Shown in pieces: positions 36,519-48,800 of a stretch of 64,000 bases of DNA (within the stretch, counting starts at the first letter, position 1; the number at the start of each line of letters is the position of its first letter). This DNA is from Toxoplasma gondii ME49 (taxonomy: Eukaryota; Apicomplexa; Conoidasida; Eucoccidiorida; Sarcocystidae). Below the pieces are notes generated by a model. It saw only the letters and a program-made list of their open reading frames with translations. It had not been told where the DNA came from and made no database searches. Where the stretch lies: assembly GCF_000006565.2 (NCBI RefSeq), contig NC_031470.1, positions 174,994-238,993 on the forward strand, in the 5' to 3' direction. The position numbers were made by a program, and so were the translations under genes.

Positions 36519-39500
36519 ACTGGGCGCAACATGAGAATTTATGACTGCGGTGATGCGTTGAAAATTGTTTCATCGCTTGTGTCCAAGCGCTTCTTTCTTC
36601 AGCTTCTAGTCTATCCCCTACTACTGCTGTCGCCTGATCCACCAAATCCGCACGGGGAAATCGTGTTCATCTGCATCCTTTTCGTTGCTACGTCGTCGCT
36701 ACGAGCAGCGTTCTTGTTCGTGTGCTTACGGGGTTTGCAAATGGCGAGGTCGCGTTATTTACTCAGCACATGTACGGAAAAGTTCGAAGAGCCGCTTCCA
36801 AATGCCTGGAACTTGTCAATCCGCCGGTCTGCTCTGCAGTGGTAGTGCGGTTCTATTCCAGCTCGAACAACATCGAGGAATGCGACTTCTGGTGGGTGGT
36901 GTATTAGAAGTGTGTGGCCTGGGTGCGGCGGCCGTCTTCGCTCCTGAGTGTGTTACCGTCTGAAAACCTGCAGGTGACTAGAAGAAACCGGATCGAAGAC
37001 AGCGACCGCGGGATTCTACTGCTGTTTCACTGAGTGGAGTGTGCAACACTTCCGAATCAATATGTTTGGATCGCGTAACCTCGTGGTTTCACAACCGATA
37101 TCGACGAAACACAAAAACAAATTGAAGAAAGGTCTATGCATTGAACCGCGTCCCCGTGGCGCCGTCCAAGAAATGCAATTCCGAGCCCAGGAAACGCCTC
37201 GCTGTCAAAAAGAAACAAAAACACGAGGTTCCCATGACCCCTTGCGCGACTTGTTTGTCACCGAAGCTCTGTCCAGTCGCACTGACTAGTCTTGTGAATC
37301 CTTACCAATCGCGTGTTTGCCCTTCTGTGCCGCTGCCAGTTCCCGACAGTCTCCCCCTTTGTGGCTCCATCCCTCACGGCCATCAGACGGATTCCAGCTC
37401 CTCTTGGCCGCTCTCGTCTCTACACACTCGTCTTCCGAACACCATCGCTTTTACCCCGACCGTTCTTCTCTCGAGTTGACGCCTCCGGCCACGCACACGT
37501 CAATACTGTCTCCCCTCGAGGAGTCGGCGAGTGCACATGGCTTCCATCTATTTGATTTGAAACCAAGTCTAAGAGCAGCGCTGCCTAATGCTCTCTCGAC
37601 ACCTTGTGGTCGCGCGACGGAGGACCTTGTAGACGGACCGTCGTTCATAAAATGTTCCACCGAGAAACAGTTTGCTGAAGCTCCCTGCAGCCTCTCGACT
37701 ACTGGAAGTGAAATCCCCTTTTGCTCCACGTGGAATGAGCTTCACATATTGCAGACCGACAAACGTGCCGGCAGAGCTGGAAATCGTTTCTAGTCACGGT
37801 CGGCAAAGAAGACGAAGTCAGAAAGAAAACCTGTGTCTCGGACCCGAACAACGCTGGGAGCAAAAATGACCCCTCTTCCTTGTGCTGGTGTGGGTGTGGC
37901 CACGCGTGAAGACCTTTCAAGACTAAATCAACTGTCTGACCTTCGAAACCTAAACGTCCATATCCCGTTCGAAATGTGGGTGTTCCTTCACTGAGCTTCC
38001 TCAACACACATCTTTGTGGTGCCTGCAGTGCCCCCACCGAGAGGATTAGTCTGCACATATGTGAAATATCTCTACAAGTGTGAAATGGAAAAAGGGTCTC
38101 GTCAACCAGTTACTGCTAAAAGTGAGTAGTGGATAAACGCAAAGCTGTCATGGGCACGAGGTTCGGCAAAGACTCCACTCCTCAGGTTGACAGGCCCGCT
38201 ACCACAGTCAATGCGACTTCTTTGTGCTGTTTCCTTCGCATCCTCTTTTTTCACTGACTTCACGCTTTTGCGCCTGGTGTCTTGTTGATAAGAACCGCGA
38301 ATTGCCTCAAATTCGTCTGCGGCCGGAAGCTCCCAAAAAACCCTTTGCCTCTGCGGAACGCCGATTCTGAAATGCTCCCATTTCCCTGTCGGATTTCTAC
38401 TTTTGTTCGGAAGGGCGTTCTCCATTTTCTCAAAACCTGCCCAAGTACCAGTGAACAACTCGCAACTTCTATCGTAATCCCAGAATAATGAGGGGTCACG
38501 TAAATACAAAGTTGCAAAGTGTGCACTACGTCGCAGCTTGCATCGTAATCCCAGACTGAGAAGGGGTGACTGAAATGTTATGCTACGAGTTGCGTGACGA
38601 AGCGGCTGGCTGGTGTTGAGTTGTGTTCAGGTGTGCTCGTTCCAGCAATGCGTCATTGAGTGTCTCCACCTCCAACAAGTCAGAAGGGATACATCCGAGA
38701 CAATAAACTACAGTAAGCGTCCAGCGGCGGAAGTTCCAAAGCATGAAAACTTGTTACGTAAACAACTGGAAGGTTAGCATAAAAGGAGTCTTCCTTCAAC
38801 CAAGTGCGTGTACGCTTGCTGGTGCAATGATTTTGCACGAAACGAGAGTTGTGCTGGGTCTCACCAGACTCGCCACAACCATAACGTTTGTGAGTTGCTG
38901 TCCCGTTTCACAATGTGCTCTCCTCGCCAACCCCCTGCGTCTTCGGACGAGAAAAGAATGTGCAATCCGTATCCAAGAACCGTAAAACTTCCCCACAAGA
39001 AAGAGCAGAACTCCGGGTTCTTCGCGATTTTACCAGCAGCCACCGACCGAGAGGTCGCGGTTGTACTGTTTGTGTGTTTTTCCGCATTTGCTGCCGCCAC
39101 CTGTCTCGCGAAACAGCTGGAACCGCAGAACTGAAGGCATCAACGCGCCAGGCACAATACTCGCGCTTCTTTTTTCCACCCGTTTTGGGGGATCGAGAGG
39201 GGGTTGAATCAGCATGCGTTAAAAAGACCGCATGCGTTGGGAGTGGGGCAGTTGCTCCACGCTCGCACAAGTTTTCTCCGCAGCGTACCGAGATCTCCCC
39301 GCGGCTTTTCTGCGAACGGGGGCTCTCTGCGACGAAGTGGGCTTCTGCCTCGCGTCTGCCTGCAGTTTACTTGCGAAAATGGCAGTTTCACTGTGAGAAC
39401 TTGCTTCCCCGCGACTCGTGTTTTCTGCCGGTGCTGCTTCTCTCGAGAGGGAATCTGAGCAGGAGAGTCCACCCTACAGTCCATCCCCCCGCTCCAAAAA
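36519..39500. other. Intergenic region upstream of RPS10
   Basis: No gene recognised. A long plus-strand frame at 38915-39877 overlaps RPS10 exon 1 in the wrong frame and is spurious. Promoter elements of RPS10 lie at the right end. Confidence 0.45.
39212..39236 (+). promoter_or_regulatory. Paired GCATGCG elements (TRP-2-like) upstream of RPS10
   Basis: GCATGCG occurs at 39212-39218 and again within CGCATGCG at 39229-39236, about 265-290 bp before the RPS10 start codon. A YGCATGCR element (TRP-2) has been described in Toxoplasma ribosomal-protein promoters; the second copy fits it exactly. I did not find the companion TRP-1 element. Confidence 0.5.
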
Positions 39501-41143
39501 ATGACGGTCCCTGGAATGAAATTCTCGCTTATTCCCAAGGCCAACAGGAAGGCGATCTACGAGTACCTCTTCAAAGGTATGTCGCGATTTTTTTCCTCGG
39601 GAATCGTCTGAAAAAAAAACACTCGCCTCTGATGTCGAGCCGGGAAACGCCTCTCGGTGCGGCTGCCCCACGTCGGGCTGCACGGCAGACTCGACATGTG
39701 GACGAGGCTGTTTTTTTTGAGGGGGAAAGAGACACAGACCAGCGAAATGGAGTAAAAAAGACTTTCCCCGCGTCTTTGCGGCCGCGGAGGTCTGATGATT
39801 CATGTTTTCCTCCGATAGAGGAAAGCCGGGGACCCGGCTTGTCTGCAGCTTTTTTTCTGTCTGTGCATGTGCCCTAATTTTTGCACTCGACTAAATTTCA
39901 GGTTTTCATCGTCGTTGTTTGCCTGCATTTTCGTGGCATTGGCGTGTCCTGCGTCGTCTTCGCTGAGGGGAGGGGCTCGAAGTTTACCGAGGCTCTGCAG
40001 GGCGCCGAAGTTGAGAACCGGACGTTTGCAATGCACGCGGAGCTCTGCCTGCAGGAGAATGGCTCTGAAACTGCTCCAGCATTCGATCCGTTTTTGTTTC
40101 TTCTCTTTTCAGACAGGGTTGGAGTTTCTGCACAATCTTCTTGTCTTTGCCCCCTTCTCAGGAGTGGTCTGTGTGTTTCGCTCGATCCCTCCGTTGCGTT
40201 CGCTCCCGTCCTCAGTTCCGTTGTTGTAGGGTGTTTTCTGCATCTGTTTTGAGCCAAGTGTTTCCGCTTGCCTTTCCCCAAGCTCCTCTCCGGCGCAGTC
40301 TGCGTGCACCGGTTGTGCCGGGAGTGGGCTGGGGACCGCGCGTCATCGCTGGAAATATCGCCGAGGTTGCACCTTTGTGTCCTGATTTTGCAGAGGGCGT
40401 GATCGTCGTCCAGAAGAATGGCAAGATCGAGCGCCACCCGGAGGTCCCCGTCCCGAACCTCCACGTGATGATGACTCTGCGTTCTCTGCAGACCAAGAAG
40501 TTCGTCGAAGAGAAGTTCAACTGGCAGCACAACTACTACTTTTTGACAAATGAGGGAATCGAGTTTCTCCGTACCTACCTCCACCTCCCGCCCACCGTCT
40601 TCCCCTCCACTCTTACCAAGAAGAGCACTGGCAGACCCACCCGTGGCGCCGGCGAGGGCATGGGCGAAGGCGGTGACATGAACGGTGACTGGCGTCCGGT
40701 AAGTCAAAACGCGAGAGAGTCTCCGGTTCTCGTCTCGAACTCGTGTTGGCATGCAGCTCCTCTTGTTTTGGGGTGCTGTCTTCGGAGTCCTTTACTGGCG
40801 TCTGTATGGTATGTTTGTGAGCTGGCGAGGCCCGTGGTCTGCACGCGTCCCGACAGGCAAAAGACACTAGTCTGCAAAGCAACAGTGGAAAGCGATGTTT
40901 CTCCTGTCTGGCCCAGTCTACGCGCGTGGCGGAAAACGCAATCCGAAGCTCCGATGTAGTCAGCGTCCTTGCCGTTTTTGTTCGTGGTCCACGTAGCTTC
41001 CTGTGAAACACACCTGTGGGAAACTAGGTGTGCATTTCTGTAGTCTTCCGCTGTGGAGTCGCCTCGCAACAACAGTCGTACTCAGGACCATAGTGTCAGG
41101 TTCCGCGAGTGGCTGAACGGACCGTTTAGGTGACTTTCCTGAC

Positions 41144-41175
<32 letters not shown>

Positions 41176-41740
41176 TTAAGCGATGTGCTTATGCACATAG
41201 ATATACTGAAGTTTGGATCGGCGAAAGACGGTCGACTGCTTTGTTTAGGGCGTTGATAGAGAAGCGAGTTCTGGAGGGAAGAGGTGTGCCCGACTGTTGC
41301 TGTGTGTGGTACGAGAAACACGATGAACTTTTTTCGACATCTCAAGGTGGCAGGGGGGGGGTTAGCAGGCATTCTCCAAACACGTGAATACCTCAGTTTA
41401 TCTGTGTGTTAATGGTAATGATTATGGTCAGGTTTTATTTATGCGATCAGGGTTCAGGGTGTCACTTGATGAGCACATTGTTTTTGTACTTGTACGGTAG
41501 AGAAGCGAAGCCGCAAACTCGTGCAGCGTCGTGAGTGTCCGTATGAAAAAACTCAGTTGTTTGACCGCACGTTAACGGAGGGTTTTCGGCGCGACACACT
41601 CTACTAGAGGACAAGGAAACATGCCGCGGAAAAAACCGTTTGTTGTTTTTGTTTTCCTGCAGCGCGGAGGCTTCGGTCGTGGACGTGGCCGAATGGGCGA
41701 CCGCCCTGACAGAGCGGAGCGGGCCCCGCGTTATGCATAA
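39501..41740 (+). CDS. RPS10: 40S ribosomal protein S10 (eS10), 152 aa
   Basis: Three exons, 39501-39576, 40394-40698 and 41663-41740, give 459 nt (152 codons plus TAA). The product begins MTVPGMKFSLIPKANRKAIY, which matches the eS10 N-terminus, then VPVPNLHVM, FNWQHNYYFLTNEGIEFLR and TYLHLPP, and ends in the Gly-Arg tail RGGFGRGRGR common to eS10. It is a structural component of the small subunit head near the mRNA entry side. Introns are about 0.8 and 1.0 kb and the second has a TA microsatellite. The length is close to the 165 residues of the human protein. The start is the first ATG after a purine-rich AAAAA context. Confidence 0.96.
41143..41170. repeat. (TA)n microsatellite
   Basis: TA run in intron 2 of RPS10. 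Confidence 0.9.
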
Positions 41741-44700
41741 ACTGCTTCGTCTTTTTGTTCCCTTGTCTCGTTTCGTCTCCGAATATAGGGCGGTTCTGTT
41801 TGGCAGTCTGTTCTGGAGGACTCTGTTTTTCTCTGAAACACGTCTGTCGTCCGGGGGCACTCCATGCTTTCACGTGGAAACAGACAAGAGAACAGGTTGT
41901 CTCCTTGCAACTCTCTTCTAACGAGAACCTGTTTGCGGTGAAGTCTCGGATTCGAAAGACGCAACGGAACGGTGCACTCCCGATATGGCGGGTTCATCGT
42001 TCACAGCGGAGTTTGAGAAATCGCGAAACAACGCAGAGGTGTACAGCTTTTTCAGGAAAACGAGCAACACCGCGTTGCCTTCTCACCCTGTGAAAAGGTT
42101 AGCTGGCTTTCGTTCAAGTGCGTTTCTTACGGAAGGCAACTCACAGCTGTACGTATTTTGTCAGTCAGTCTTTGATATGTCGCGCACTGACACGCGTCCC
42201 TTCGGTTTTAGGGTTGTTTCCACACAGCCGACAGTGTCTGCTTTCTCCCTTAGAAGTGAATCAAGGAAGCACTCATTTGATTCAGCTCACAAACGTAAGC
42301 CTGGTCAGAAAGAAAGAATTTCAAGGCGCCGCAGCAAAAGCGCCAGTAAACCCGCGAGTCCTGCCGTGATCTGTAAAAACATCAAATTCAGGAACGATAT
42401 ACAAGCACATCTGTGCTGTTCCGGACCCATAGGAAATGCCATGGAGTGACTTTCAACGGCACGTGTCGTTCCGTTTTTCTCTTCAAAACAAGGGCATGCA
42501 TTGCGTTATGCCAAAAACAGATGTTTGCATTTTCTTTTCGTTGTTAGCAGCTCGAAACTTTTTCCACATTATCGGCTTTTGGCTTGCAGTTTAGGAAGTT
42601 TTTCTGTGGCACATTTGCACCATTAAGTGCTAGGCTGTAGATAAGCTTTTTCTGCAGAGAACGGTGGACTTGCCATAGCAGCTTGTCTACAGAGATGTAA
42701 CTATCATTCCTACGGAATTCCCGTTGCGTGGACGGCGGCGTGCTGCTGTCAGCAAGCTGTAAGGTCAAGCGGATGGAGTTGAATCGAAGAGAGACGTCCA
42801 CTGTCGCTTTCGCGACACAGAGGGATGATACAGTGGAGCCACACAAGCGCAGGAAGTCAAACGCGTGTGTTGGTCACAGACAACCATAGTATCGCACGAC
42901 GTCCACTGCCTCCTCGCATTCCTTTGTGAACCTCACACTTCAGAGAAAGCAGAAAGCAGTCGTTCTACAGTACCAGCGCTTCCTCGGTGTAATTGACAGC
43001 TGCCCGCTGAGCAGCCATTTTCCGTCGCTGTTGTACGGGTGACATGAGAAATGCATAGACCACACACAGAGCACACCCCGTAAGGAACAACCTCCGCACC
43101 AAAGAACCATTGAATTTTTATCGTTTTCGTCTGCAACGTGTTGTGAAGTGGATTTGCGGTTCTTACGTTTTGAGAGGTCCTGGCATACGGTATAAACAGG
43201 AACATTTTCTCGGTGTTTGCGCCGGTCCTTGCTTCGCGCGAACTGGAAAACCTCTGTACGGTCTTGTGAGTCTGGTAACACCCGATGCCTTTCCTGGCAT
43301 TGCGTCTCGAGTGATTCACCTGGAGACATCCCATTTCTTTCGTAAAAAGACCGGACAAAATCAACGGAACTGTCTCGCGGCGTTCTGAACTGAAAAAGAA
43401 TCGTATCCAGAAATTTCGTAGACACTCGCACTTGTCAACAATCCCGAAGAAGCTTGCAGTACACTTCTGTATCACTACAAACGAATAATTCTATATCTGA
43501 TGCTAGTAGGAAGTGAGACTCTTAGGGATTATCTCAGACGTCAAGCGAAAAAGCAACCCCATCGTGAATTGAGTCAAGAATGCAGCGAAGATCTCAGAGG
43601 ACGTGGAGAATCCAAACGGGTTCGGAGTCTCTCTTGAAGTCTTGCGAATCTCACTACGCTAAGAACTCGAGGACTGTATTACTGAAGTTGCAGTTTTCAT
43701 GCAGTTTTCTTCAACTCCTGCGTGCATATTTCTTCCAAACGACACGGAAGTGGAAGTGAGATGGATTTAAGACGGAAACAGCTTCTACTGTCTTTTCCTT
43801 CTATTGTCCTCAACCACGAGACGCGAGGAGCGTCCCCCTACAACCCCGAAAAAACATACTGCCTCGTTTTTCGTAGCACCCTTCGTGCAGTCTCTCGGTC
43901 TGATTCTCAGTACGCAGTGAGCGTTGTAGATGAGAAAGTCTATTTCCACGAAACGGAAGTACAAGTAACTCGATTCTCCCCAGAAGAAGCTCTTCAATAA
44001 CCCTGTCTCAGTGACTCTTTAACGTGCTACAGGGTCGAACTGCGTAAAGGTCATTCCTATGGTTCTGCCGGAAGCAAATGAGACTTTATCTCTCGTCTTT
44101 CACACAAGAAACACCGTGAAGGTTCTTTCCGTCGACAGGAAAACCACGTCGAAAGCGAGAGAAGAGTGACGGTGTAGACCAAGCAAAGCGTAAAATCCCT
44201 TGCTTTTCCCCACGATCTTCTCTGCAGAGACAGCGAAGAGCCCCCAGTGTGCTGTGGCGCAAATCCTCGGCAAACCCACAAAACGCCAAGTCAATCTTCG
44301 CCATCCTCGCGGTGCAGTGCATCTCGTCCTACGCCCACACACTTATTCCATTACATGCCCTGGAAAAGGAGTTCACACACACGCCTGTGAATCGACCACC
44401 TTGAACGACACACTATCCTAAACATATATATATGTATATAAAAGTAGATAGATGGATAGACAGATACGCATGCATATATATATATATATATATATATGAA
44501 TTTATGTGTACATATATCTGTATACATGGACACATTCAGGTGTCGGGAAAGAAATGCGTAAATCTCCAGGTAAATGCATGTACATTGCATTTGAGTGTTG
44601 GAGCAAATTTTCGTAAATGCATGCAATTTGAGAGTTCCTGCGGTCCTTGCGTGTTCCGTTTTTTCTCGAGTTTGCGTGGCTGCTCTCGTCTCAGTTATGC

Positions 44701-45832
44701 CCCTGCGTCTTCACCTCCGAAACTTGACAACGGCTGTGGACTCTCTGCGGCAGCAGCTTCTTTCCCTCGGCTCCCCGGTGTACTTACACCCGGCTGCCTA
44801 CCGAAACATAAGACGTTTTCCGAAAACGCTTCACGTTCACTTCCTCGTTCCGCGCTTCTTTCGCGACCTGTGGAGACCCAGAGAGATGGAAAATCAACGA
44901 GACATTTTTCAGACGCTACAGGCTCCGAGTTCCAGCAGTCCTTTCCGTTTTCTACACTAGATCACCAGCTGAAGACATGTCGTTTGATTTCTCGAGAACC
45001 GCTGAAAAAAGGCTTTACAGTACTCGTTTGCAAGTGCACAGACCATTTCTCGGGGAAAAACACAGAGAACCGGAACCCTGTCGACAAAGAACGACGTTCA
45101 ACCTGGCGCGGGCATTTATTATCCATGGCCGTGTGCTCGTATTCATACCATCATCATGGCAGTGAAATATCACTAACGATGAAACTTATTTGACTAACAT
45201 AACAGCATGGAAGATAAAGGACCAACACATCACCCACATGCATGCCTACAAATCTATCTCCCAGTATGCCGTTGACACCCACAGTTTGTCTTTGTCGGCA
45301 ATGCGCGACGTTCGGAGGAAGACAGCGCATGCATGTATATAAAAACAAAACAGTTCGCAGATGCGTTTGTGTTCGCATGCAGGGACGCCCGAAACTGTCT
45401 CTTATGTAAGCTGAGATGTGTACGCGTGCTGTCTGTAGTCTTGAGAGAAGAACACTGGTTCAGAGTTTTTCTTTTTCCTCTGGAAGACTGGAAGACATAC
45501 CCAACGTTTTTATCTTTCGCCGCTTCTGTCTTCGCCGTACTCGGCCCCGCATTACGGAAACCCGTTGTCGCCTCTGCAGTTCCTGCACAGAGAAAAGAGT
45601 TCAACAAGCTGGACAAGATGTTCTTCACTGCAGAAAAAGAGAGTTCACGCATACTCGCTACAGGTGTACACTGCCTATTTACAGTTCTTCGCATGCGTAC
45701 TGATATGCACATATGCGTGCCTGCACTAGCGTACCTATCTGAACTGTCTCGATGTCACAAGCATGCAAAAACATAGGATGTTCTGTAAATGCAAATGCAT
45801 TCTCTGGACTGTCTCTCGGTGCCATATATATA

Positions 45833-45872
<40 letters not shown>

Positions 45873-45880
45873 GGCACATG
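41741..45880. other. Convergent intergenic region RPS10 / SRP72
   Basis: No gene recognised in 4.1 kb. It holds the 3' ends of RPS10 (+) and SRP72 (-), TA/GATA-type microsatellites (44420-44520) and scattered short frames. A plus-strand frame at 44432-45193 starts inside a microsatellite and has no domain. Confidence 0.45.
45823..45869. repeat. (TA)n microsatellite next to the SRP72 stop codon
   Basis: A TA run of about 47 bp, with one TG interruption, ends about 11 bp from the SRP72 stop codon and so lies in its 3' UTR. Confidence 0.9.
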
Positions 45881-48800
45881 TCACAACTGGAACAAGAGAG
45901 ACAGACGTCTCTTCTGCTGTGCGTTGTATCTGCGAGACGCACCGGGCGCGACAGCGCCTTGCGCGCCTCCTCGTCCAGCCTCTTTGCGGCGTCTGAGCAT
46001 CTTCTTGTAACCAGTCCTGAGAAGGCCAAGGCAGAACAAAGTGACGCACAGGATGTGTGGTCTTTCTCGGTTTGAGTTCTCCCTCAACGTTGAGAGTCGT
46101 GGACGCTACTTGATTGAGCTAAAAAAATGCACATGTGCGACTTTTCGATAAGCTGCGAGCACAGCAGGAGAGCGAAAGCGAGAGCAACGAGAGGAAGAAG
46201 AGACAGAACGTACCCAGGAGTCGCGCAGGAGACGCGGCAGGCAATCTGTCCTGTCTTGTCTTCTCTGTCGTTTCTCAGGCACACCTCGAGAGGAAAGGAG
46301 ACACATTGCCTTCTGCTTTTCTCCTCTCGCTTCTCCTGTTTCTCTCTGTGGGTTTCTTTCTCGCCTCTCAAGTTTCTTCTCTTCCGTCCATCTCTTCGTC
46401 TCCTTTTCTGCTCTTCTGCGTCTGCTTCACTGTTTCTCCCTTTCCTCTCCTTTCTCTCGCTTCTCCTCTTGATTCTCTCCACCACGGTCTCTCCCCCTCT
46501 CTTCTGTCTCTCGTCTTCCTCTGTTTCTCCTCTCTTCCTCCACTCCTCGTTTGTTTCTGCCTCCACCATTGCTTCTCTCTTTCTTCGTAATTCTCGAGTG
46601 TCTGTACCGTTCGCATTTGGGCAGCCATCTCTCCGGATCCGGCGGCAGGTGAGGTTCGTTCGGGTCGAATCCCTTCGGCCAGCGCGGCTTTCGTTTCTTC
46701 TTTTTCTTCTCAGCCTCTGCATCTCCGGCACTCGGTCTGCTCTCCTTCGTCTTCCTCGGCGCACACGCCGTCACATCTTGCTTCTCGACTTCGTCGCTGT
46801 CCAGCAGGAGAATTCTCTGCGGGATGCGCTGTCTGAGCTCCCGGAGAAACTTGGCGTCCGGCTCCGAAGAAGACGAGAAAGACGACGCATGCACGGCTCC
46901 GACGAGAGCTCGCAGATACTCGGGAGAAGTCGCCTGCGTCTGCGCCAAAACTTCTCGGCACTTCTGGCCAGCCGCCGCCCAGTGGCCCAGCGCCGCGCAT
47001 GCACTCGCAGAAGTCAAGAGAACAGACACTGCAAAGCGAGCGCCGGAGTCGCCCTGCAACGCACAGGTGACCCACAGGCAGGCGGCGACAACGAACAAAA
47101 CGCGAAAGATATTCCTGGTGGCGAGCGAGAAAAACGAGAGAAAAGAAACAGAAAGAGGGAGGAGAGGGAGGAAGAGCACGAGAACCGGGATAGAAACTGA
47201 GCGACAGATACACAGGTGACCAGACAGTGAAGAAGAGAGTGTGAACAAGCAACTCCCGCGTCGACCTGGAGAATGAACGAAACGCGGACACAGAAACGGA
47301 AACCAACTAAGGGAGAAACATGTACACACACGCCGAAGGCGTCCAATCGACGACGACTTCCCCAGCTGAAGCAAACGCGCCGAACACTCACCGAACTCTT
47401 GTCTTTCCAGGCTGTTTGCTCCGCCTCCAGAGACTGAATGGCCCCCTCCGCGTCGCCTGCGCGCTGCTGCATCGCCACGAGGTCTCGCAAAAGAGAGAGA
47501 CGATCGGTCGCAGCCGACTTCTCTGGACAATCCTCCGACATGCTCTGCAAACGAGCGCGAGCTGCAGCGAGGACAGAAGACGCTCCCGCAGAGTCGCCCT
47601 GCTCCAAGCGCAACGCCGCAAGCGCCAGGTTCACCCGAATCTCCTCCGCAGGAGGCAGAGAAACGGAAGGAGACGAAGGAGAAGAAGAGGAGAGGAGATG
47701 TCGCAGCTGTTCTTCGGCCTTTGCTGGACGACCAGAGGCCAGCTGGAGAGACGAGGAGAGGCAAGGACGTAGATGCACGACGTTAGAAAAAAAGAGAAGA
47801 AAGGAACTGCCCAGAGAGAGACATCACTTACGCCTGTTCAAACTTGCGGAAACGCAAGTATAAACGTGGACATACATGCAGTACACTTTGACACTGATTA
47901 AGGCTCATTTATGCTGTATATGCGTGCATGCGTGTACTGACCGGAGACACCGATGCATGCACAGACACACGTAGAGATAAACGTACTGAATACGAAAACA
48001 GAGATCAATACATGCTGGGTCACTTTGCACCTTGCGGTGAGTTCCTGGAAAAAAAGAGGAGGACAAGACTCGTAAAACTCCAGGGAGATTCCTATGCACC
48101 TCTGCGCATGTTGACCATGTCGAAGCCGCGCGGTCCCCAGCTGTCGCCTAGGCGCGGCGACTTTGACCTGTGACGCGCGGAAACAAGTCTCTAGAAAGCA
48201 ACGAGAAACTAAAGAGAACAGCAAACTACAAAAACAAAGTAGGACAACAAATTAAGAAAACAGGGACTCACCTGAAGCGCCGCTCGCAAGAGAATCAACT
48301 TTGGCTGTCTGGGACCGAACCTGGCGCTCGATGCCGCCAGCAATCTCCGCGCCTCTTCCAGCTGGAAAAACAAACGCATGCATTGGTTTAGGGGAAATGT
48401 TTCTTTTCGACCTCTGTGGTTTCTGCACTTTGCCTCTCTCTCTCGCGCGCGCGTCTCGCGTTTTCTGTTCCTTCCTCTTTCTTCGCACTCGAATTTCATT
48501 AAAAACGCCTTTGAAACACTCGCAGAAACTGCCGGAAGAGCTGCTCCTGTAAAGGCCATACGCCTACAACGGAACTGCATGCAAATCGGGTCTATCTTTC
48601 GCAACACAGAGTGCGAGAAAAGCTTCGCTTTCCAGACATCCTTACTCTCCCGGCGAGAATGAAAGCCACGCAGCGATTCACCGCCAGCGTCAAAGCCTAA
48701 AAGACAATACACAGAGACAACGCCGAAGACGCAAACAAATATCTCTCTGTCGAGGTCTATGTCGGCAAGTCTGTCGTTCAGATCTGTTTGTTTATGTAAA

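Noticed and set aside
38915..39877. 320-codon frame overlapping RPS10 exon 1
   Set aside because: It reads the RPS10 exon in the wrong frame; Cys/Arg/Ser-rich without domains.
44432..45193. 253-codon frame beginning in a TA repeat
   Set aside because: Starts in a microsatellite, no domain, no credible splice partners.
46127..47200. 357-codon plus-strand frame opposite SRP72
   Set aside because: Antisense shadow of SRP72 exon 9 and its intron.
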